Program-made: the position numbers and the translations under genes
Part shown: piece by piece, positions 1 through 8,085 of the stretch
Numbering within the stretch: position 1 is the stretch's first letter
How the letters are laid out: every line of letters begins with the position of its first letter
Assembly: GCA_900696625.1 (NCBI GenBank)
Contig: CAADGU010000519.1
Coordinates: 1 to 55,315 of the forward strand
Length of the DNA: 55,315 nucleotides
Direction of reading: 5' to 3'
Source: an uncultured Chloroflexota bacterium
GTDB lineage: Bacteria > Chloroflexota > Anaerolineae > Promineifilales > Promineifilaceae
Notes under the pieces: model-generated
What the model saw: the letters and a program-made list of their open reading frames with translations, nothing else
Told to the model about the DNA's origin: nothing
The model's database searches: none

Positions 1-441
1 GCGGCGGTGCTGACGGAGCAAATGGGTTACACCTTTGTGGGGCAGGAAGGCAGCCGGTACCGGTATCGCGGCGCTTCGGCCGATGGTGGACTGTATGTGG
101 ACATTTTGCACCGCCCAGGGCAGCGGCGCGGCAGCTTTGGCGCCGGCTCCATTCACCACATCGCCTTCCGCACGGTGGATGACAGCGAGCAGTTGGAATA
201 TCTGCAAACGCTGCGGCAGGCCGGTTTGCAGGTGACGCCGGTGCAAGATCGGCAGTATTTCCACTCCATCTATTTCCGCGAACCGGGCGGCGTGTTGTTT
301 GAAGTTGCCACCGATGCACCCGGCTTTTTGATTGACGAAACGGTAGAAGAGTTAGGTTCACACCTGAAACTGCCCCCCTGGTTTGAACAACACCGGGCGG
401 AGATTGAGCGTGCGCTGCCGCCGGTGACGGTGAATGGGTAA
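1..441 (+). CDS. Ring-cleaving dioxygenase of the VOC/glyoxalase family, C-terminal part
   Basis: The gene is cut by the window edge; only about 146 codons of its 3' end are present, in frame from base 1. The fragment holds one vicinal-oxygen-chelate module: a metal-type HHIAF segment and a downstream EPGGVLFEVATD strand whose Glu is a usual metal ligand. It is followed by the FLIDE...LPPW tail typical of the MhqO/YkcA-like ring-cleaving dioxygenases that attack hydroquinone-type aromatics. A MhqD-like hydrolase follows, as in the Bacillus mhqNOD group, which supports a role in quinone or electrophile detoxification (inference). The stop codon TAA (439-441) lies inside a TAATTGAG tandem repeat. 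Confidence 0.85.
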   Translation, partial: AAVLTEQMGYTFVGQEGSRYRYRGASADGGLYVDILHRPGQRRGSFGAGSIHHIAFRTVDDSEQLEYLQTLRQAGLQVTPVQDRQYFHSIYFREPGGVLFEVATDAPGFLIDETVEELGSHLKLPPWFEQHRAEIERALPPVTVNG

Positions 442-497
442 TTGAGTAATTGAGTAATTGAGTAATTGGAGCCTCGATTACCTAATTACCCAATTAC
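436..497. repeat. TAATTGAG-type inverted tandem array
   Basis: Four consecutive copies of an 8-bp TAATTGAG-like unit are followed, after a short spacer, by the reverse-complement units TAATTACC/CAATTAC. The array can fold into a long hairpin. It starts inside the stop codon of the upstream dioxygenase gene and ends just before the next gene's leader. Related arrays occur at 9.71, 33.76, 35.62, 39.83 and 48.40 kb. Confidence 0.85.
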
Positions 498-515
498 ATC
501 TTCAATGAGGTCAAA

Positions 516-1157
516 ATGCACAAGAATTCTAACCCCCATCAGGGGCAGCCGGTGTTGGCGGCGGGTAAACCGTTGGCGGCGGCGCGGGCGGCGATGATTT
601 TGGTACACGGCCGTGGCGGTGACGCTGAAAGTATCCTGGATTTAGCCAATTTATTGGCTCATCCCGATTTTGCTTATCTGGCGCCGCAGGCGGCGGGCAA
701 TACCTGGTATCCCTACAGCTTTCTCATGCCTATTCCGCAAAACGAGCCGGGGCTTACTTCCGGGCTGCGGGTGATTGCCGATTTGATCAGCGAGATTGAG
801 GCGGCGGACATTCCGGCGGAGCGGATTGTGTTGGCCGGTTTTTCGCAGGGGGCCTGCCTGGCCTCGGAGTTTGTGGCGCGGCACGCCCGGCGGTATGGCG
901 GGCTGCTGGTGTTCAGCGGCGGTGTGATTGGCCCGCCGGGAACGCCGCGCCATTACGAAGGTTCATTGGCCGATACGCCCGTTTTCCTGGGATGTAGCGA
1001 TGTTGACCCGCATATTCCGTTGGAACGGGTGCAGGAAACGGCCGTGACCTTTACCACTCTCGGCGCGCACGTGACCACCAAAATTTACCCCCGCATGGGG
1101 CATACCATTATTCAAGATGAGATTGAGCAGGCCAGGAACATTGTGAATGGCCTATAG
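516..1157 (+). CDS. Alpha/beta hydrolase, MhqD-like carboxylesterase
   Basis: A 213-residue alpha/beta hydrolase of the phospholipase/carboxylesterase family. Visible marks are the oxyanion-side HGRGG near residue 31, the nucleophile elbow GFSQGA (Ser near residue 109), an acidic SDVDPHIP segment near residue 163 and the final MGHTI with the catalytic His. The length is typical for YodD/MhqD proteins. It lies 74 bp downstream of a ring-cleaving dioxygenase and ends 49 bp before a second VOC protein, an arrangement resembling mhq operons. Likely a cytoplasmic hydrolase acting on ring-cleavage products or conjugates; the substrate is not deducible. Confidence 0.85.
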   Translation: MHKNSNPHQGQPVLAAGKPLAAARAAMILVHGRGGDAESILDLANLLAHPDFAYLAPQAAGNTWYPYSFLMPIPQNEPGLTSGLRVIADLISEIEAADIPAERIVLAGFSQGACLASEFVARHARRYGGLLVFSGGVIGPPGTPRHYEGSLADTPVFLGCSDVDPHIPLERVQETAVTFTTLGAHVTTKIYPRMGHTIIQDEIEQARNIVNGL

Positions 1158-1206
1158 GCAGAAGCCGGGTTTCTCAGAAAAGCCCCGGCTTCTTAAAGAG
1201 GTAAAC

Positions 1207-1818
1207 ATGCAAAAGATACAAACACAAGGCGTCCACCACATTACCCTGATTGGGGCGGATCGCCAGACTTCGATTGATTTTTGGGAAGGGGTATTGGGGA
1301 TGCCCTTTGTTTTTGAGCAGCCGAACCTGGATGTGGCATCTGAGAGCCATTTGTACTTTGATCCGGGCGACGGCCGTCTCATTACCGTATTTACTCGTGA
1401 AGACCGGGCCGTTGACCCCACGCCCAACCCGGAAGGCATTGGCAATTTGCACCACATTGCTTTCAGCGTCTCCCGCGCTACTTATACCCAGGTGAAAACG
1501 CGCTTTGATGAGCGTGGCATCCGCCATTCCGGTGAGGTGGATCGGGGTTTTATGTATTCCATTTATTTCCGTGACCCGTTGGGGCAATTATATGAACTGG
1601 CCTCTTACAAGTTTGAGCCGCCGGTGGGGGTGACACATGCGGAAGTGCTGTTTGAAGCGCACAAGCTGCGCACTGAACGTGGTGATTACGCCATTGGTGA
1701 CGTACACCTGGCCGACGCCATTGAGATTCTGACGCAGCGCACTACCCGTTCCCTATCTGCTGATCGGTCGCCTAAAAATCCGTACAAAGTCCCGGTTCGG
1801 CTATGGGATAATGATTGA
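1207..1818 (+). CDS. VOC family (glyoxalase/dioxygenase-like) protein
   Basis: The ATG at 1207 is chosen because AAAGAGGT lies just upstream; an in-frame codon at 1147 would overlap the previous gene. The 203-residue product contains two half-modules with HHITL near residue 9 and HHIAF near residue 85, then SIYFRDPLGQLYELA with the Glu expected to bind metal. The C-terminal 60 residues are charged and helical. It is a member of the vicinal-oxygen-chelate superfamily, probably another ring-cleaving dioxygenase relative given the neighbours. The exact reaction is unknown. Confidence 0.8.
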   Translation: MQKIQTQGVHHITLIGADRQTSIDFWEGVLGMPFVFEQPNLDVASESHLYFDPGDGRLITVFTREDRAVDPTPNPEGIGNLHHIAFSVSRATYTQVKTRFDERGIRHSGEVDRGFMYSIYFRDPLGQLYELASYKFEPPVGVTHAEVLFEAHKLRTERGDYAIGDVHLADAIEILTQRTTRSLSADRSPKNPYKVPVRLWDND

Positions 1819-1830
1819 GCGAAGTACGCC

Positions 1831-1863
1831 AGATTGGTTCAATCTTCAAGATTGAACCAATCT
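1831..1863. repeat. Perfect palindrome between convergent genes
   Basis: A 16-bp perfect inverted repeat (AGATTGGTTCAATCTT and its complement, one-base loop). It lies between the VOC gene and pcp, which converge here. Its arm encodes the last residues (RLVQS) and stop codon of pcp, so the palindrome has become part of the coding sequence. It could act as a bidirectional terminator, but neither side has a clear T-tract. Confidence 0.7.
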
Positions 1864-2484
1864 ATTGGCCGTGAACCATTGGGTGATGGTGTGGATCACG
1901 GCCGTGACCCCCGCCACCATCACATCCAAACTCATGGAAGGCAAGGGGGGCCTTTTCCCGGCGGTTTGTTGGGGTAATTGTGGCAGGTGGACAAACCCGG
2001 CGGGGGTCTTCATCTGGTGTTTGTGGACGTAATGCAGCATCTCGTACATGACCTGGTTGCACAGGAATGTGCCGGCGGAGTAAGAAAGTTGAGCGGGGAT
2101 GCCAACTTCGGTGAGGGTGTTGACCATTTGCCGGGTAGGCAGCGTGGCAAAATAAGCAGACGGCCCATCGGCCACGATGGGTTTGTCTGTGACCAGATGG
2201 CCGCCATTGTCGGAGATGGAGAAGTCGAGCAGGTTAATGGCCACGCGCTCAATGGTCACGGCCGTGACGCCACCCGCTTCTCCCAATGACAAGACCACAT
2301 CCGGCTGTGCCGAAATGTAGGTGCGAATGAGTGTATCCGGCCCGGCAAACCGTTCTACGGGCAGGATAAGGGTAAGCAATTCCACCCCTTCTATTTCTTT
2401 TTCGGCCAGCGCGTGTACCACTTCTTCAGAAGGATTGATCTGGCTGTTAGCAAATGGTTCAAAGCCGGTGATTAGTAGTTTCAT
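1846..2484 (-). CDS. pcp: Pyroglutamyl-peptidase I
   Basis: Cysteine peptidase of family C15, which removes N-terminal pyroglutamate from peptides in the cytoplasm. The 212-residue product starts MKLLITGFEPF, the family's signature start. It shows the three catalytic elements in order: the Glu in VTIERVAIN, the Cys in SAGTFLCNQVMY and the His in GFVHLPQLP. The start at 2484 is preferred to an upstream in-frame codon because AGGTAA precedes it at good spacing and the homologous start is conserved. The last few residues are encoded by the arm of a perfect palindrome, so the natural C-terminus may have been altered. Confidence 0.93.
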   Translation of the reverse strand: MKLLITGFEPFANSQINPSEEVVHALAEKEIEGVELLTLILPVERFAGPDTLIRTYISAQPDVVLSLGEAGGVTAVTIERVAINLLDFSISDNGGHLVTDKPIVADGPSAYFATLPTRQMVNTLTEVGIPAQLSYSAGTFLCNQVMYEMLHYVHKHQMKTPAGFVHLPQLPQQTAGKRPPLPSMSLDVMVAGVTAVIHTITQWFTANRLVQS

Positions 2485-2552
2485 TTTGTTACCTATCATT
2501 CGTGAGGCGTGCCGGGTGACGAGTGACCCGGCGCCCGGCAACTGATTGCTGT

Positions 2553-3011
2553 TTAGCGATTACGGTTCCACCGCCAGAGTATCATAAATGCGCCCAGGAA
2601 CAAGAGGGTGAGACTAATTTGCCATAGCAAGGTAGGGTGTAGGGCAAAACGGGCCAGGCGAAAGGTGTAGCTGCCACTGGTGGGGTGTCCGTCGGTGGAC
2701 ACGGCCGTCCACTGCACGGTGTAGTCGCCAGGTGTTAACGGCGGCATGGTTGCCACCAACATTTGCGGGTTCGTTTCTGCCACTTGGGCCACGATGCCGG
2801 TTACCGGCTGGAAATTTTCGGCAAAGAGGAGGATGGTGCTGTCTTCGCTAATCGGTTCGCTGAAGGTCAGGCGAATTTCGGCCGGGGAATGTGTCACGAT
2901 GCTGCCGGGGGCGGGCACGGCCGTCACCAGTTCGGCGTGGGCGTGGGTGACGGCCGTGCAGATGAACAGGCAAAAAATAGAAACCACCCAGACACCAATG
3001 ACTGCTTTCAT
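2553..3011 (-). CDS. CopC-domain envelope protein
   Basis: A 152-residue protein: signal peptide (residues 1-26, ending ...THAHA), a CopC/YcnJ-like beta-sandwich, then a C-terminal membrane helix (about 128-147) and a basic WRWNRNR tail. CopC domains bind copper at the N-terminal His of the mature protein. Here the mature start would be His-Ala-Glu or Ala-Glu, and the TDGHPTSGSYTF strand is the family hallmark. Anchoring by a C-terminal helix on the outside of the membrane is likely. GGAG lies upstream of the start. It is probably co-transcribed with the lipoprotein gene upstream (29 bp gap). Confidence 0.85.
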   Translation of the reverse strand: MKAVIGVWVVSIFCLFICTAVTHAHAELVTAVPAPGSIVTHSPAEIRLTFSEPISEDSTILLFAENFQPVTGIVAQVAETNPQMLVATMPPLTPGDYTVQWTAVSTDGHPTSGSYTFRLARFALHPTLLWQISLTLLFLGAFMILWRWNRNR

Positions 3012-3040
3012 GGCGTATCACTCCAGGCTATCATGGGTCT

Positions 3041-3976
3041 TCAGGAATTCAGGGAGTTGACAACTTGTGAAGCGGCTCGACGTGAGCTCGCCGAAACGTG
3101 AAACGTGAAACGTGACCAGGGAGACATCACGTTGTTTAACAGCGGTTCCAGCGCCAGGCGCAGTTCGCGGGGAGAGAGGGGGCCTTCAAAACGGGCGGCG
3201 ACACGGCCGTTGCCATCCAACACATAGACCCAGGGTTCCGTCTGCAAGCCCCACTCCGCCATCTCCGGTACGAAAGTTAAATTTTGGAAATCATCATGCA
3301 CTTCTACATGGATGAAGTTGGCCTGATCGCCCACTTCCTCATAGACCGTCTCCACGCTGTCCAGCACCGGTGTACACCATTTGGTCTGGCACAGCCCCGG
3401 CGTGGCAAAGGCGACTACCGTTGGTTTACCCGTCTGCACGGCGTCGGCAATCGTCATCTGGTAAAAAGCCGGGTTGGGGTCATTGCCGGAACTCAGTTTG
3501 TGCAGGTCGGGTTCGGTTGCCAGGGTGCGATTTTGGCTGCGTGGGGCGGCTGCGCCAAGGGCAATGGCCTGGCTTTGGGCGACCACTTCCACCAGAAAGG
3601 GGGCGGTGATGGTCTGCCCATTTGCCAGAGTGATGGTGGCCGTCAGTCCCCAGATTCCCGGCGTGGGCAGGGGAGGGGTAATGACCCAGTAGGGAATTTC
3701 GTAGTCGGTGTAGGGCACGGCCGTGCCCGCCGCCACCGCCTGCCCATTTTCATCGCCAACCAACTGGGCCGCGACCGTTACGTTAGCCACGTTTGCCAGC
3801 GGGTCGGGACCATCAAAAATGGCAAAAGAGATGCGGGGTGTGCCCACCACATAATCAAAATTCAGCCGTTGAATCTGGGCAGGTGACACGCTGCTCACCA
3901 CACCCGTTGGTGTGGCGGGGCGGCCACAAGCTGCCAGCCCCCACAAGGCTAGAACCAAAAACAGGATTTTTTTCAT
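3041..3976 (-). CDS. Thioredoxin-fold lipoprotein
   Basis: A 311-residue exported protein. It begins with a lipoprotein signal (lipobox LAAC, Cys at residue 17). Residues about 25-130 form a beta-rich domain of unknown type. Residues about 175-280 look like a thioredoxin fold: VVAFATPGLCQTKWCTP, with two cysteines separated by four residues rather than CXXC, followed by VEVHDD and PWVYVLDGNGRVAARFEG. A redox or metallochaperone role next to CopC is plausible but unproven. The C-terminal 25 residues are read through a CGTGAAA tandem repeat (3095-3118), so the stop was probably displaced by the repeat. Confidence 0.7.
   Translation of the reverse strand: MKKILFLVLALWGLAACGRPATPTGVVSSVSPAQIQRLNFDYVVGTPRISFAIFDGPDPLANVANVTVAAQLVGDENGQAVAAGTAVPYTDYEIPYWVITPPLPTPGIWGLTATITLANGQTITAPFLVEVVAQSQAIALGAAAPRSQNRTLATEPDLHKLSSGNDPNPAFYQMTIADAVQTGKPTVVAFATPGLCQTKWCTPVLDSVETVYEEVGDQANFIHVEVHDDFQNLTFVPEMAEWGLQTEPWVYVLDGNGRVAARFEGPLSPRELRLALEPLLNNVMSPWSRFTFHVSASSRRAASQVVNSLNS
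3095..3118. repeat. CGTGAAA heptad repeat inside the 3' end of the lipoprotein gene
   Basis: Three tandem copies of a 7-bp CGTGAAA-like unit. They are translated on the minus strand within the C-terminal tail of the thioredoxin-fold lipoprotein. This is the same style of short tandem unit as the intergenic arrays elsewhere in the window. Confidence 0.6.
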
Positions 3977-4028
3977 GGGGCAACTGTAGCCAGAGAGGGG
4001 AAGGTGTGCAAGGGATGTTTACGGCCGT

Positions 4029-5090
4029 TTAAGATGACGCCGTGTCCATAACCCGGTTGAGTGTGTCGGCGCCAATTTGCTGGATGAGAAAGTGGGCGAT
4101 GGTGGCTTTTTGTTCGGCCTGGCTGATGGCCGGGTTGGGTTTGGCCGCTTCACGGACATAGTTTTGGGTGGCTTCGTCGTCTGTTAGCTGGTTGGTGAGG
4201 GCGACCAGCCCGTCCAGATCATACTCTTCAACCAAACGGCGGATGAGGGTGTCCTGGCGGGCGGGAGGCGCGGCAGCGGTGGCCAGCACGGCCGTGTCCG
4301 GCTGATTCATCGCCTGATCCAACAACAAATTCACGTAGGATTGGCCGCCATTTTCCAGGATCATCAGGGCGATGCTGGTTTTGGCAAAGTGTTCTGGCGC
4401 TTTAGGATCAATCAGTTTTTCTAGTGCGTCCAGTTTTTCTTGTTCTTCTTCGGAGGTAAGCGTTTCGCGGGCGGTGATGGTGTAGAGGGCAATGTCATAC
4501 AGTTCGGCCAGGGTGGGGTAGTATTGCAGCAGCCGGGTCACGGCCGTGCGCCGGTTGTTCATCAATTCCAGGTCAATTTGCCGCCGCGCCAGGTTGGAGA
4601 ACTGGTCATAGAGCCAGCCCAGGTTGACGGCTACCTCGCCATCTTTGTCTGACCCCACCTGTTTGGCCAGCACAAATCGGGTGCGGATGATGCCCTGAAA
4701 GCCAAAGGCCACAATCAGAAACTCCATCAGGAAGCTCATGGGGGAAGTGGTGGCGCGTAGGATAAGCAGGGCGGCAATGGCGGCAAAAACATTAGCAAAA
4801 ATAAGCACCCAGGCCCAGCGCGTGAGCAGGGCTTCACGAGGATATGTTTTGAAGGTGGAAACTAACTCGGCTACCCCAATTAGCCCACCGACAAAGCCGA
4901 TGACGAGAAAGGGGGCGAGTACGGCCGTGAAGTGGCGCAAATCCCCCTGAAAAGGCCCCATCCACGTTGGCGCTGCCGGGCCAACCGGCCACACCAGTAG
5001 AACGACGACGACAAAGGATAAGAGGATGACCAGCAGCAGCAGAATTTTGGCGCCGATGCTGGCGGATGTGGGGGCGATGTTTTCGGTCAT
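4029..5090 (-). CDS. Four-helix membrane protein with soluble C-terminal domain, unknown function
   Basis: The 353-residue product has four predicted membrane helices in the first half (about residues 14-34, 52-75, 88-112 and 118-135). A long, mostly helical, Gln/Glu/Leu-rich cytosolic half follows. No catalytic motif is recognised. It starts 12 bp after the stop of the small winged-helix gene, so the two are probably co-transcribed and perhaps functionally paired. The gene contains several ACGGCCGT motifs, typical of resident genes in this window. Real by length, codon pattern and operon context; function unknown. Confidence 0.75.
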   Translation of the reverse strand: MTENIAPTSASIGAKILLLLVILLSFVVVVLLVWPVGPAAPTWMGPFQGDLRHFTAVLAPFLVIGFVGGLIGVAELVSTFKTYPREALLTRWAWVLIFANVFAAIAALLILRATTSPMSFLMEFLIVAFGFQGIIRTRFVLAKQVGSDKDGEVAVNLGWLYDQFSNLARRQIDLELMNNRRTAVTRLLQYYPTLAELYDIALYTITARETLTSEEEQEKLDALEKLIDPKAPEHFAKTSIALMILENGGQSYVNLLLDQAMNQPDTAVLATAAAPPARQDTLIRRLVEEYDLDGLVALTNQLTDDEATQNYVREAAKPNPAISQAEQKATIAHFLIQQIGADTLNRVMDTASS

Positions 5091-5102
5091 AGGGTCGGGA
5101 CG

Positions 5103-5360
5103 TTAGCGTTTGCCGTTGCTGCCGTTGACAAACCCTCTGGCGTTGTTGGTGATGGCTACCAGCCAGCCGTCGGGGCTGTTGCTGTCCTCACGCAGCACCA
5201 CAAACCCGGCGCTGGACATTTCTTGCAGCATCGTCCGCATATCACCGGGTAATATCCATGTTTCGGCTGCTACCTGGCTGGGACTCATCGCCCCCCGGCT
5301 GGCCAACGTGTTTAACACCTTTGTTTCAGTGTCGGTTAGTTCAAATTGAAAACGTTTCAT
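5103..5360 (-). CDS. Small winged-helix protein (MarR-like fold)
   Basis: An 85-residue protein (start at 5360 with AAGG upstream; a longer in-frame version lacks a ribosome site). The sequence LTDTETKVLNTLASRGAMSPSQVAAETW...MLQEMSSAGFVVL fits a winged helix-turn-helix: recognition helix near residues 25-40, wing near 55-65. It lies directly upstream of the four-helix membrane protein in the same orientation. A perfect 14-bp palindrome about 20 bp upstream of its start could be its own operator. Regulated genes are not known. Confidence 0.7.
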   Translation of the reverse strand: MKRFQFELTDTETKVLNTLASRGAMSPSQVAAETWILPGDMRTMLQEMSSAGFVVLREDSNSPDGWLVAITNNARGFVNGSNGKR

Positions 5361-5380
5361 GCCTGAACCTTTTTGGGAGT

Positions 5381-5409
5381 GTGGTCTAGCTGCCTGGCAG
5401 CTAGACCAC
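5381..5409. promoter_or_regulatory. Perfect 14-bp inverted repeat upstream of the winged-helix gene
   Basis: GTGGTCTAGCTGCC and its exact complement are separated by one base. The site is between the start of the winged-helix gene (minus) and the start of the Usp-DUF389 gene (plus). Position and symmetry suit an operator controlling one or both genes, but the window has many other perfect palindromes, so it may be another member of those families. Confidence 0.4.
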
Positions 5410-5476
5410 CATAACAATTGTGTAGATTATAACACAGGGGCACGGCCGTCAGACAACGAGTTATGTCTCGCCTGAA

Positions 5477-5506
5477 TTACACGCTGGCAAAAAACTGCTC
5501 TATACT
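5477..5506 (+). promoter_or_regulatory. Candidate promoter of the Usp-DUF389 gene
   Basis: TTACAC (5477-5482) and TATACT (5501-5506) are separated by 18 bp. The start codons follow almost at once (GTG 5510, ATG 5516) and no Shine-Dalgarno sequence is visible. If used, the transcript would begin at or next to the ATG, i.e. be leaderless. Confidence 0.4.
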
Positions 5507-5515
5507 TGGGTGTGT

Positions 5516-7501
5516 ATGGAAATCATCGAAGGCCAGATTCCGGCAGACCCGACATGGCGCGGATTGTTCTTATTAACCAGCGCCGATCAGTTAGGCAAAA
5601 CATTTGATCTAGGCCTGGCGTTGGCGCGGGCGCATAATGGGTATTTGCTCACGGCCGTGTTCCTGCACAGCGCCATACCACCAGAGATGGCCCAGGCCCG
5701 GCAGCTTTTAGCCAGCGCCCGGCAGTCAGCCGGTAGTGAACTGGCCGATTATATTTGCCCACTCATCATCATTAGCACCAATTTTGAAGCCGATTTGAAC
5801 ATATTGGTCAGCGCGGCCCAAGTGGAACTGGTGTTGGCCCATCTAGATGGGACTGTCTGGCATAATCTAAACCAGGTCCCGTGTGCGGTAGCCGCCGTGC
5901 GCGGAGATAGAACCAACCTGGAGAACACCGCCAGCAACGATAGACTGCAACACATCTTGATGCCCACCTCTGGTGGGCCGAATACAGCCCACGCCCTGCA
6001 ATTTCTGCTGCGCATTGCGCCACGCATCAAGATTACTGCTTTGTATATCGCCCGCAGTTACCTGGGGCCGAACGAGGAAGCATTGGGGCGGTCGCGTTTG
6101 CGCCAGCTCTTACAATTTGTGGATGCCGGTGATCGCATCGAAAGACAGGTGGTCACGGCCGACACGGTAACAGACGGCATTCTGGCGGCAAGCAGTGATT
6201 GTGACCTGGTGATTATTGGTGCTACCAAAGAAAGTTCCATAGACAAGGTGTTATTTGGTGATATACCGGCGGCTGTGGTGCGGCAAAGCAAACGACCGGT
6301 AATGATTGTGCGCCAGCCGCAGGCGCGTTTCAGCCATTGGTGGGCGTATCTGTTCTGGTACATGAAGACGCTACTGCCCCATATGGACCTGGTGAAACGC
6401 ACGGAAGCCTATACCCGGATTCGCCGTGGCGCGCGCCCCGATATTGACTTTTATATGCTCATTTCCCTCTCGGCCATTATTGCGGCCTTTGGTCTGATGA
6501 GTAACAGTGCCGCGGTGGTGATTGGGGCTATGTTGGTAGCGCCGTTGATGTCGCCCATTGTGGGAATGGGCATGGCGGTGGTGTTGGGTGACGCTCGTTT
6601 CTTGCGCCTGACGACGGCGGCCGTAGCCAAAGGGGCATTGCTGGCGATAGGGGTGGGGATGTTGGCCGGTTTGTTGTTGGTACTTATGCGCCTGCCGTTG
6701 ACGCCGGAGTTGTTGGCTCGGACACGGCCGTCACTGCTCGATCTGGGTATTGCCCTCTTTTCTGGCCTGGCTGCTGCTTACGCGCTCAGCCGGTCGGATG
6801 CGGCCGGGGCGCTGCCGGGTGTAGCCATTGCTGCTGCCCTGGTGCCACCGTTGGCGACGGTCGGTATTACCTTTGCCGCCGGTTATTTTTGGGAATCGTT
6901 GGGCGCGCTGCTGCTGTTTGTCACCAATCTGGTCTCTATCAGTTCGGCGACAGCGTTGATGTTCCTGGTGTTAGGCTTTCGGCCGGCGCGTAATCAGAAA
7001 GCACGGCGCGCCGTGCAGATGCGCAGCGTTCGGGTGGAACTGCTCTCGTTGGCCACTGTCATTATTCTTTTGAGTGTGTTGACCGTTGAACTGGCCAAGG
7101 TGCAAACACGGGAAGCACGTATTATCGAAGTGACGACCGCAGCTGTTGAAGACGAGACCATCATTGGCGGGTCAGTAGCAGAACTGGAATATGATTTTGT
7201 TTTGGATGATAGTGGGCATGAACTATTGCGGATGGATGTGGTGGTGCGCTCAACGCACGAGGTGTCGCATAGACAGGTGGAACGTTTACAACAAGAGATT
7301 GGCACGGCGCTGCAAAATGAGGGAATTGCCCGGCAGATCGCACTGACGCTGTCGGTGATACGGGTAACAGAGCTTGACCCCTTGATTCCGCCAACCGCCA
7401 CTCCCACCCCTGAACCGACCCCCATTCTGACGCCTGATGGCACACCGACGCCGGTCACGGCCGTTGCCTGCAAACTTGCCGGGAGTGGGTGCTTATGGTA
7501 G
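5516..7501 (+). CDS. Universal-stress-domain plus DUF389 membrane protein
   Basis: A 661-residue fusion. Residues about 10-125 and 140-265 are two Usp-type domains; the second has the ATP-binding-like GATKESSIDKVLFGDIPAAVV. Residues about 300-490 are a DUF389 membrane domain (DFYMLISLSAIIAAFGLMSN, then VVIGAMLVAPLMSPIVGMG) with six or so helices. After that come a soluble beta region and a Thr/Pro-rich tail. DUF389 proteins are widespread membrane proteins of unknown function; fused Usp domains suggest nucleotide or stress sensing (inference). The ATG at 5516 is preferred; GTG 5510 is the alternative. No ribosome site is seen. Confidence 0.85.
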   Translation: MEIIEGQIPADPTWRGLFLLTSADQLGKTFDLGLALARAHNGYLLTAVFLHSAIPPEMAQARQLLASARQSAGSELADYICPLIIISTNFEADLNILVSAAQVELVLAHLDGTVWHNLNQVPCAVAAVRGDRTNLENTASNDRLQHILMPTSGGPNTAHALQFLLRIAPRIKITALYIARSYLGPNEEALGRSRLRQLLQFVDAGDRIERQVVTADTVTDGILAASSDCDLVIIGATKESSIDKVLFGDIPAAVVRQSKRPVMIVRQPQARFSHWWAYLFWYMKTLLPHMDLVKRTEAYTRIRRGARPDIDFYMLISLSAIIAAFGLMSNSAAVVIGAMLVAPLMSPIVGMGMAVVLGDARFLRLTTAAVAKGALLAIGVGMLAGLLLVLMRLPLTPELLARTRPSLLDLGIALFSGLAAAYALSRSDAAGALPGVAIAAALVPPLATVGITFAAGYFWESLGALLLFVTNLVSISSATALMFLVLGFRPARNQKARRAVQMRSVRVELLSLATVIILLSVLTVELAKVQTREARIIEVTTAAVEDETIIGGSVAELEYDFVLDDSGHELLRMDVVVRSTHEVSHRQVERLQQEIGTALQNEGIARQIALTLSVIRVTELDPLIPPTATPTPEPTPILTPDGTPTPVTAVACKLAGSGCLW

Positions 7502-7531
7502 CATTCTGTGGTCGTAGCACTTTATGCTCAT

Positions 7532-7605
7532 GGCGGGTGTAGCGTAGCGGTTAACGCGTCTGGTTGTGGCCCAGAAGACCGTGGGTTCAAATCCCACCAC
7601 TCGCC
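7532..7605 (+). tRNA. tRNA-His (GTG)
   Basis: A cloverleaf can be drawn: acceptor GCGGGTG/CACTCGC with one G-U pair, anticodon stem TCTGG/CCAGA with loop TTGTGGC (anticodon GTG), and T-arm GTGGG-TTCAAAT-CCCAC. A G at 7532 faces a C at 7605, giving the extra G-1:C73 pair specific to tRNA-His. CCA is not fully encoded. Confidence 0.95.
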
Positions 7606-7623
7606 CAGACCTGATTGGGAAAC

Positions 7624-7690
7624 AGTAATCGGTAATCGGTTATCGGTGGTTCGGTTCACTGATAACCGATTGCTGTTTACTGATTATCGG
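7624..7690. repeat. ATCGGTA/ATTACCG-type inverted array between the two tRNAs
   Basis: Tandem TAATCGG/TTATCGG units are followed by the complementary GATAACCG/GATTATCGG units, forming an inverted array that nearly fills the space between tRNA-His and tRNA-Arg. Related arrays are at 16.77, 29.83 and 47.24 kb. Confidence 0.75.
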
Positions 7691-7695
7691 CATCA

Positions 7696-7768
7696 GCGCC
7701 CGTAGCTCAATGGACAGAGTAACTGACTTCGAATCAGGCGGTTGGGGGTTCGAGTCCCTCCGGGCGCA
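7696..7768 (+). tRNA. tRNA-Arg (TCG)
   Basis: Acceptor GCGCCCG/CGGGCGC is fully paired, with discriminator A at 7768. The anticodon loop CTTCGAA carries TCG and the T-loop is TTCGAGT. The D-arm GCTC...GAGT is normal. It is in tandem with tRNA-His 90 bp upstream. Confidence 0.95.
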
Positions 7769-8085
7769 CTGAGAAATTGCCTTCGGGACTGCTTTGGCGG
7801 TTTGCGCTTTTTTTCACTTTCGTTATAATCCCCACGTTTTGCTGCCGGGTTTCTCTGACGACCAGATGTAAAAGGTGAGACTCGGCTGTTCACTAAGTTT
7901 TTTATCAATCAAACACATACCCGGATTGTGACAGGTGTGCTTATGCCATACCGATAACTGGCCCGTTTGCTGGTTGGTGAAAGTGTGGAGGCCACATAAG
8001 TCTTGTAACAGTGTGAGGGGTATGGATGGAGCGGCGGTTTTGGTCGGCTGGCGCTCAAAAAAACAACGATAAGGAGAATTACCCC
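7769..8085 (+). other. Intergenic region and rpsB leader
   Basis: No gene is seen in these 317 bases. The first part holds a good promoter (7802-7829). The remainder would be a 5' untranslated leader of about 250 nt before rpsB, consistent with the known habit of rpsB leaders to bind S2 for autoregulation. No specific S2-binding structure could be verified by eye. Confidence 0.5.
7802..7829 (+). promoter_or_regulatory. Candidate promoter of the rpsB-tsf operon
   Basis: TTGCGC at 7802-7807 and a consensus TATAAT at 7824-7829 are separated by 16 bp. It reads towards rpsB and lies just downstream of tRNA-Arg. Confidence 0.6.

Noticed and set aside
7693-7908. Minus-strand ORF across tRNA-Arg
   Set aside because: Its C-terminal GTRTPNRLIRS-type sequence is a well-known artefact of translating the complement of a tRNA.
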